From: Toxorhynchites rutilus septentrionalis
Taxonomy: Eukaryota > Arthropoda > Insecta > Diptera > Culicidae
Length of the DNA stretch: 64,000 bases
Direction: 5' to 3'
Assembly (NCBI RefSeq): GCF_029784135.1
Contig: NC_073745.1
Coordinates: forward strand, 101,408,904 to 101,472,903
Shown here in pieces: positions 57,130 through 64,000 of this stretch. The translations under genes were made by a program, and so were the position numbers. The number at the start of each line of letters is the position of its first letter. The stretch's first letter is position 1. Below the pieces are notes generated by a model, which saw only the letters and a list, made by a program, of their open reading frames with translations, was not told where the DNA came from and made no database searches.

Positions 57130-58225
57130 TTTACGGTTTGAAAGAAAATGAGATATTTTTTGAGGTCCGCGCGTTTTATACTCTAGCGGTACACGCTCAC
57201 AGGATAGCAGTGTTTGGATTTCGATCAAAATCAAATGATACACAATGTGTCATGCAAGTAAACTCTCACGAACATATAACCAAATATGAGAGGATCATTC
57301 AGATACTTGTATGAATGTCAGCAATCACTTTTGTAACATTTAGTGATTAAACTAAGAGAGGAACGAAGACTGTTGTTTGCATATTCGAGTTGTATCAAAC
57401 ATGGCACACTATTTTCGAAGCCTGCATACAAGTTTGAACCGCATATATCGTCTCATTTTACTATAGCGAAACCCACTGCACAGACAAGTGTAAAGCAATA
57501 AATGATACAAGAAAAATTACGTCATCATTACGTCACCATTTGCGGAGAGCAGCGAATGGGAAAAGAGATAAAACGCGAGAGTTTTTGCTTCTCACTGGAG
57601 CGGTGTTGCTAGTAAAACTATGCGGTCTATATGAATATACACATTTCAAGGGATAGCGGCGTTAAAAATGGAAAATATAATCTGACTACCCTTCCCTTAG
57701 CCTCTATCGAGCTAAATAATCATATAGTTTGCACTCTCTGAGACTTAAAAATCAGGATCTGCTACATTAGCTGAATATGAATCTTTCGCTTTGCGTTGTC
57801 CGTATGATCCTGCTGTTTCATGATGCATGGAGAGGTCGGTATGCATATGTTAGAGGCAAAGAAGAAAATAAGCTTTCTGCACTGAAAGCGTATATGATAG
57901 CTTTGCTTGCATGCTGGTGTGCAATGAAGTGCGAGCCGATGCAGAGTTGTCTCGTTCTCTTTTGTGTTGTGATTTGCAGCACATAACAATAATAGAATAC
58001 CGCTGGGGGAAATGTTTCCTGAAAGATCATATTTGAACGAACGAAAGCGATTTTTTCAATGAGTGGATCATTTGGCAAACACTGCAGGATAGAGACAAAT
58101 CGGCAGACTCAGCCAAAGGGGCGAGTCCAACGAGACGAACGAATGAGCGTTAAAAGGCAGCGATGGCAAAAAAATACATTCATTACGATTTGTTCGTTCG
58201 TTGGATTCACATGCAGGCTAAAAAG
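57130..58225. other. No gene recognised
   Basis: This lies between the two H2A pseudogenes. It may contain the former H2A promoter and a decayed neighbouring histone gene, but no histone protein sequence is readable. The open frames at 57762-58078 show no domain. Confidence 0.35.
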
Positions 58226-58241
58226 GGTCCTTTTCAGGATC
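58226..58241 (+). terminator. Histone-type mRNA 3' stem-loop, plus strand
   Basis: GGTCCTTTTCAGGATC forms the six-pair stem (one G-U) with a TTTC loop used by replication-dependent histone mRNAs and is followed by ACAAAA. No histone coding sequence precedes it, so it is probably the remnant of a lost plus-strand histone gene. Confidence 0.6.
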
Positions 58242-58817
58242 ACAAAATTATCTTCAATCTAAAGAGTTTATTGTTTTGTTATCACTCGATATCCCCATCT
58301 TGTTCGGCTAAACCTTTCTGTTTAGCGATTGCGTATGCCACTCGCCACAGCTTTCACAGTTGGAAAATTTCTTCCCATCCAGCTTGTGACATATTGTACA
58401 GTAAATTACATTCAATGGCACATCGCATTACCACCACTCAGTGCCGGATTGGAGGTAATTTTAACCTGTAATTGAACATTTGCGATGACAGTGGTACAGT
58501 GTCGACTTTCAATGTGGGGTCATAATTTGGTCCCCGAACTCTATGTTTACAAAAATGTCCAACTAAATATGTCGCATTACAGGTCCGTCCAATTAGCTAA
58601 ATGTCGAGATAAGTGTAAATTACTGTACTTTCAATCTAGAAGCAACTTAAGAATTGGGAGAAAATCAATAAGTTCAGAACAACTGCCAAATTCACATACT
58701 CAATATATCCTGGCAAACAAATTATGAAAAAATCAATTTGTGTTTTATTATTATTTTGAATATTGTTTTAGAAAGCATTGAACTGTATTTCCTAAACTCT
58801 TTTTTGGAAGGTTTAAT

Positions 58818-59301
58818 GGCCCTGAAAAGCGCCTTGTTTTATGGAATGGTTCCTATTTAGAAAACTTAGTACTCGTAGTTTTGAAAAAAAAAACCATTTC
58901 GAACGCCCTCGATGCCACCTTGTTCTGGATTTGCCACCAAAGCAGATTGTAAAAAGAACAAACTTTTTTCTTCTGCTACCTGCTGCCGTTTTGCGATTGC
59001 GTTTTCCGCTCGCCACTCGCTGCAACTGCCTGTTGTCTTGATGTCCACTGAACCGAATGTGTTCTGTTCCGAATGCGGGTTTTCTTATCGTCGCGAGCAG
59101 CTTTGCCAGCTAACTCAATCACTTCGGCGGCCGAACTATATAACGCCGGCTAGGTGGACTGGTGCACTGGTACTAACGCGCTCGGCCTAGCTACCCTTGC
59201 GGGGAACTCCAGATCAACACGAGTGGGAACTCCAGATCAACACGGTTCGAGCGGGGTTTTGCCTTTCCCTTCACTTTTCCTCCTTTACCATGTCCAGACA
59301 T
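58818..59301 (-). pseudogene. Decayed histone H2A gene 2
   Basis: It starts at an intact ATG (59301): MSGHGKGGKVKGKAKPRSNR, then a 24-bp tandem duplication (GTTGATCTGGAGTTCC twice) and loss of the GRIHRLLR part. It continues in other frames with AERV..SAPV and AAEVIELAGKAARDDKKTRI (ends 59072). It lacks the same C-terminal third as pseudogene 1. A histone stem-loop GGCGCTTTTCAGGGCC lies at 58833-58818 with the same mispaired position as in pseudogene 1. Confidence 0.88.
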
Positions 59302-59560
59302 GGCTGCTTGGGTTGGTTTGTTGATGTGTTGTGATGCGAACCGATGTGGTGTACGGTTTGGATGAGAATGATCGTTACGGCAGCGGAGCGGGGATTTTTA
59401 AGCTGACTGGCTGGCTCGAGAATTACTCATGTGTGAGACTGCGACCAATGTTTCTTTCATTTTTTTTTCTTTTTCCTTTCCAATCGTGTTTCATTCTACT
59501 TCGCTGCTGCTCTGGTTGCCCGTTTTGGACGGTACGATTTGAGGAGCACAAAATGGACCA
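59302..59560 (-). promoter_or_regulatory. H2A pseudogene 2 promoter and 5' UTR remnant
   Basis: On the minus strand, CCAAT-type boxes (GATTGG near 59562, ATTGG near 59450) are followed by a TTAAAAAT TATA-like box near 59400 and a roughly 70-nt leader. This shows the locus was duplicated as DNA, not retroposed from mRNA. Confidence 0.5.
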
Positions 59561-59689
59561 ATCAAAAATGGGCACATAGTGCATTTGGACAATGCTTGAT
59601 ATTTCACAATTATTCAATTATTTATCTCAAGAAAAATGAAATGTTATTCGTTATGATAGATGCGTAGATATATATCCTATCAATTGGTG

Positions 59690-60030
59690 CAAAAACCTTT
59701 GCGATCTATTGAGAAATGCTCGAGTTATAAGCGTTCCAAATCTTGCATTTGTTCCTACTTGTTCAGTGCCTAGATTTCCATTTCACCCCCTATATCTTCC
59801 GGTTAGACGTAGTCCTACGTCAAAATTATAACGGCATTTTTACGATGTTAAGGCCATTCGGAGCTTCCGTTGAACGCGATTTCTCAAAATAAGCTAGGGC
59901 ACACATTTGAATCAGTATTCAATCAATGTCGAAAGCGCTTAACTTTTCAATTGGACCTGTTTTGATCGATTCTCTTCACCGACAACCTCTACCGTTAATA
60001 ATCTAGCGGTAAAAGCATTTCCTGATATAA
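59690..60030. other. Dispersed repeat sequence with ACGTAG hairpin
   Basis: 59690-59760 matches 55815-55880. The hairpin GACGTAGTCCTACGTC lies at 59804-59821. No gene. Confidence 0.45.
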
Positions 60031-60669
60031 GTGCGATTCACATACAACATCCACGTCACGTTCACGTCCCGTCACGTCACGTTACGTCAGTTATTCTACC
60101 ATGCAATTCTCATGAAACCATTCACATACACCGGCGGCATAACAACCCGTCAGCGACCGTTCATCGAATACGACCGGCAGGATTTGTAGAAAACAATATT
60201 TGACGGAGACGGACGGTTCGTTGGGGTTTTGTCTGGGCTTTGTGTCTCGGCTTTTGTTTTGATTTTGGTTGTATTCTTTATGCCAACATATCCCTTAGTT
60301 CCAAATTTCGGAGTCAAAATCATTCGCGACTAGCTGAGAAAAATATATTAGAAAAATATATATAGCCTATATATTATTATTGTTGAATAAGGCTCGGGAC
60401 TACGGGGTTGAACCATTTAAATAATAGAATTCAATGATTTTCGTAGATTATTTATAAATTTAGTACTGGTTCTAGGTATGTTGATTCGAAAGAGGGCATT
60501 GCAATTCAAAACTGTTGTAGGTGGCGACACCATGAATAACATTAAATAAATCATTCGTTTGACACTTGACGTGACGGTTCTGCTGCAAACATAGACTGCA
60601 TGTGTGAATTGGTCGAGACGTTGACGGAACGTGGACGTTCTTTTCCGTAACGTTCTATGTGAATCGCAC
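60031..60669. mobile_element. MITE with perfect 14-bp TIRs
   Basis: GTGCGATTCACATA (60031-60044) and its complement (60656-60669) bound a 639-bp non-coding segment. Next to each end lie CACGTC/GACGTG-rich subterminal repeats. No certain target duplication. Confidence 0.7.
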
Positions 60670-60904
60670 AATAATATTCGACAATCAGGAGTGTACAGGG
60701 AAACCTCGTTTATCAAACAATATGAAAAACCTGATGCAAAATCTGTTTGCAAGGCCATTGTTATCGAAAGAGAAAGTCAATGAAGAGAATCGATCAAAAC
60801 AGATAGGTCCTATTGAAAAGTTGAGCGTGAAATATTGTTCGAAAGTTTTTTTGACTGCCAGAGCAGTTAATTGAAAAACTGTTTATATGAGCGGTTCTAC
60901 GCAT

Positions 60905-61030
60905 TGTTGCCACACGTACAGATTCATCTGGAAAGCTACAGATTTTTTCGTTATTTTTGGTGCAGATTCTGTACGATGCAGATTACAGATTTTCGTCAAA
61001 AAGTACAGATTAGTACAGATTTTTTCGAAT
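60905..61030 (+). repeat. Diverged TACAGATTT MITE fragment
   Basis: It contains TTGTTGCCAC and repeated TACAGATT words as in the hAT MITE at 52184-52456. The right end is not seen. Confidence 0.5.
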
Positions 61031-62146
61031 TTCTTACTTTTTTTGGTCAATATTGAGGCTGATCACGAACATCACTGCCACGTACGCTTTCACGTCGCTT
61101 ACACTTCACTTAATCTTTTTGTGTCTATCATCATTGCCACGGACAGCTGCGTGTAAAAATGAACTCCATGAAGTGAAAGTGTTCATTTCCGTTTATAAGA
61201 GACATGTTGGTTGCATAATGTCGGGTGTTTCAACGTTGTGTCAGTTGCATAATTTCGGACGTTTGAACGTTATGTAGGTAAAATTAATACAGCGTATGAG
61301 ATAACATTCCATTTAATTAATCGTATATTTTAGAACGACAAGTTTGCGATTATACCTCAATGATTAGTTTGCTGAATCAAATGCTGCCTCAAAGATGAGG
61401 AGGAATACTTAGTTGCTCGGGAATTGAACATATGGGAATGTAATTCTATGCTAGAGATAAAACATGACTATTATGTTTAATAATCGAAATCTCGCATACT
61501 CTTGTACTTAGCTTTGTCTTACTCGTTTGAATAGTGAGGAATATTTAGAATCATTTTTTTATGAACAGTTTCTACAATTTTGATGAATAATAATACTTTC
61601 TATATCTTAGAACAAACCCGAATTTATCCACCTCACGATCAGTATAATCTGAGCTACTCCCATATGGGATTCTGAAGTTTAATCCTCTTATCCTTCCCAT
61701 TCTCGTGTAATTTGATATACGGGACACGAGGTTTGATTTAATTATTAAAACAGAAACTGGTCAGCAGCGTCGGTCAGAAGCATAATCCTCATAGAAAACA
61801 TCTGATGGGTTTCATGGAATTTGACAAAAGCGGAAAGTGATTCAGATTTTCTTTTGGCGGATATCAAAATTATGGAAAAAGAACTAGAGAAGAATTTAAA
61901 AACAGTATCTTGTGAATGCTTTGCAATGATAGACTCCTGAATGCCAATTCTGAATGTTTGAATTACAAAAAAAAACTAGCTCTGCAATGTTGGGAAAGCT
62001 TTACAGTTATTATTCTATATTCAAAATATCAACAAATCAATATTATACATAATCAATCGTGATCGTATTTGGGCCAGTGGCCTCCATTACCATTTTATGG
62101 TGTTGCAACTCTCTCTTAGTCTAATCCTAAACATAGAAATTTCTGT
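61031..62146. other. No gene recognised
   Basis: AT-rich; nothing supported on either strand. Confidence 0.35.
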
Positions 62147-62350
62147 TCATTCAGGACAATCGGAAGTAGACCTCCGCCATGTTTCAATGGGCCTACGGGA
62201 ACTACATTTTTGATCCTTAATTACATCCCATACCGCATTTACCGAATCCAAATAAACAAATTTACGTCCTCTGGATACGTCAGAATTTCGATCTAAAAAT
62301 GCCACCAGGCGGGTAAATTGCTGTTTGTTTATCTTTCGTTTCTTAAACAA
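62147..62350 (-). pseudogene. Myb/SANT-like (zeste-type) DNA-binding domain fragment
   Basis: On the minus strand the frame reads KKRKINKQQFTRLVAFLDRN, then RGRKFVYLDSVNAVWDVIKD and ETWRR. The pattern Q(F/Y)..LV.F...N.D..RG...., a conserved W and a terminal ETWR resembles the first domain of the many Myb/SANT-like and 'regulatory protein zeste'-like proteins in mosquitoes. The usual LNAIGPP..R.ETW linker is disrupted, with loss of sequence after WDVIKD. No flanking exon is seen. It could be a transposon-derived domain (Harbinger Myb-like) or a retrocopy fragment. Confidence 0.5.
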
Positions 62351-63065
62351 GACTAGACAAAACTCAAAATGTTAGCAAAAAAGCTAAATAAATACGAAAT
62401 TGAACTTACTCCATTCCGCGTGACTAGCTTTCACCATCTAAAACACAAGTGACAAATATACCTGTTTTTCTCCGTGACATGACAGTATCGTGATATTCAT
62501 AATAACACCGAGTTCATCACAGTTGTCTCAGTTGTCTCGATGGATGAACTCTTGGATTCTACACACACGGTGACAGCCGTAATAAGGTTGTATACAATTC
62601 ACTTCGTTTTCACCGTGAAGTGAAGTTCGTGATCAGGCCCATTATCACTTGAAATTACTAGAGATGCATCTCTAGGTATAAATGAAAACAAAACAAAAAG
62701 TAGCGGTGAAGCATGATGTGAAGAACAGATTTGTGATTCATGCGAGCTTCCAATGTTGTCCTGTACCCTAAAAGTAAAATTGCTCCGGAAGGAAAGTTTC
62801 AGAAAACGAACATGTGTAAGATTGGTGGACAAAAATTGAATGCCTAAAAAGAATTGACGGTTCGCATTTTCTGCGCTTTGGTGCCTTGTTTCTAACGTTC
62901 TCACTATGCCTCACTCATCGACAACCGTCGAGCGTTTTTCATCGGAATATAATCAAAACAGGAATAATCTTCGAAATCGGCTCAGCAATGACAAGATGAA
63001 CGCAACGTTAGGATCAAAAGAATCAGTCAGTAGATATAGTATTTTGTAGTAGATGTTTTTGGGTT
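62351..63065. other. No gene recognised
   Basis: Nothing supported. A 101-codon minus frame at 62599-62904 has no recognisable motif. Confidence 0.35.
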
Positions 63066-63213
63066 TTTTTTTTTCTGTATAATAGTGACTTTCAACACTT
63101 TTGGTTGGTTAGTCACTTTCTCTCCATTTTTGGAAAAATGTCCGGAGTCATAATTGAACTCGTACCTTGAGCGTGAGAGGTACGGATGTTACCACTACGC
63201 CGGATCACCTCCA
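63066..63213 (-). mobile_element. Probable short tRNA-derived SINE
   Basis: The minus strand reads GATCCGGCGTAGTGGTAAC (A-box-like), then at tRNA spacing GAGTTCAATTATGACTC (B-box-like). About 70 bp of body ends in an A run near 63070. No clear target duplication, so it is tentative. Confidence 0.5.
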
Positions 63214-64000
63214 AAAATGAGTATTTTTCATGCTTCATGACTTTTTTCTACAATAAATATAAATAAAATATAATTTGTACAATTTTTTGAAAGAGAAAGT
63301 ACAGATGGGAATTTTCGTTCCCCTTCTGGTACAGATGAGAATGTTGCAACACTGGTTCTACATGTTTTTGTGCCATTCAAGAGATAATTGCTGCGTTATT
63401 ATTTAACCCACATAATCTATTGAAAAGCAAAACTTAGCATGTGAAAAGTCTAGAATAGTGTTTGGGTAAAACAAAATAATCCCAACTTCTAGCTGCCAGA
63501 AACAGCGCTCAAGACAAACTCAATCTGTTCTCGGGAGCCACTCAAACATTCACATCGGTTCACCCCCTAACTCCTCCAAGATTGACGCGACCTATTGTTG
63601 CCGACAGTGACACCGAACCCAAACCCCTAGGACCGAAATCCGAAAATTGGTTTTGCTAATTAAATAGTCATGCGAAGTTTATCTTGCCGTCTTTGCCAAA
63701 TTCCTCGACTCAAAACAGAAGGATAACGACGGACGGATGATTTGCGGGGACCACCAAGCCGGGGAGGAATGTGGTTTGTTCTGGTGCACAATTCAATGGC
63801 GGAATAGTGTCATAGAAAGCAGCATTTCCCAGGGGCTGAGTGCATCATCGCTCGCATTGTTGGTGCGATAACGAGAGAATCATGATGAGAAGTTGGGGAA
63901 TGTGATGCATGGCGATTGCTCCCGAGTGGGCGCATTCCAAGATGCTGGGAAATTCACCAACAGGAATGATAAAGTTTGAGGTTTGCACCGCATGCGTTGG
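63214..64000. other. No gene recognised
   Basis: 63299-63355 has two TACAGATG words and GTTGCAACACTGG, a further trace of the TACAGATTT MITE family. The remainder shows nothing supported. Confidence 0.35.

Noticed and set aside
57762..58078. Open frames on both strands between histone remnants as an H2B or H4 gene
   Set aside because: No recognisable histone fold sequence in any frame; only the stem-loop at 58226 is histone-like.
59249..59260. GGTTCGAGCGG as a tRNA B box
   Set aside because: It is part of the H2A pseudogene coding region (Arg-Ser-Asn-Arg on the other strand) with no A box or cloverleaf.

Overview
This is a repeat-dominated insect nuclear sequence, most likely from a culicine (Aedes-type) mosquito. 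Evidence: AT-rich DNA with 56-67 bp spliceosomal introns, a DD37E transposon of the ITmD37E type first described in mosquitoes, tRNA-derived SINEs resembling Feilai, RNase-H-bearing I-clade-like LINEs (compare MosquI), a 17.6/gypsy-type errantivirus and many MITEs. The species assignment is inference.

One host gene is clearly readable: a plus-strand fatty acyl-CoA reductase (FAR). Exons 1-2 (23387-23590, 23658-24049) encode the NAD(P)-binding half. A 14.5 kb intron filled with transposons follows, then two consecutive sets of three exons (38596-39613 and 39757-40764). Each set encodes the catalytic YxxxK half plus the C-terminal domain. Both sets have intact splice sites and are in the same phase as exon 2, so the locus can encode two FARs (495 and 494 aa) that share an N-terminus. 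This is the most interesting feature of the window.

Layout. 1-5.1 kb: a mariner-like element with 32-bp TIRs, a 594-bp MITE and copies of a dispersed repeat (called R1 here). 5.9-19.9 kb: one decayed minus-strand errantivirus (LTRs, PBS, gag, protease, integrase finger and env remnants; RT lost). It was entered by LINE B, LINE B was entered by full-length LINE A, and LINE A ORF1 was entered by a 612-bp MITE; target duplications prove each step for the LINEs. LINE A also carries a template-switch scar. 19.9-21.2 kb: a mariner folded into a 433-bp-arm palindrome. 23.3-40.8 kb: the FAR locus. Its long intron holds a near-intact LINE A copy (minus), a truncated LINE A, R1, ITmD37E, an internally deleted LINE, a SINE and a Helitron-like element. 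41.0-42.3 kb: a second, inverted ITmD37E. 42.6-55 kb: MITEs, a BEL/Pao integrase scrap, a SINE, a hAT MITE with 8-bp duplication and a second LINE B tail. 56.3-59.5 kb: two decayed histone H2A genes with their 3' stem-loops, plus a third histone-type stem-loop. 60-64 kb: a MITE, a Myb/SANT-like domain scrap and a probable SINE.

All transposon ORFs examined are interrupted. The closest to intact is the LINE A copy in the FAR intron, which has three nonsense codons and no frameshift. Long stretches with nothing recognisable are stated as such.
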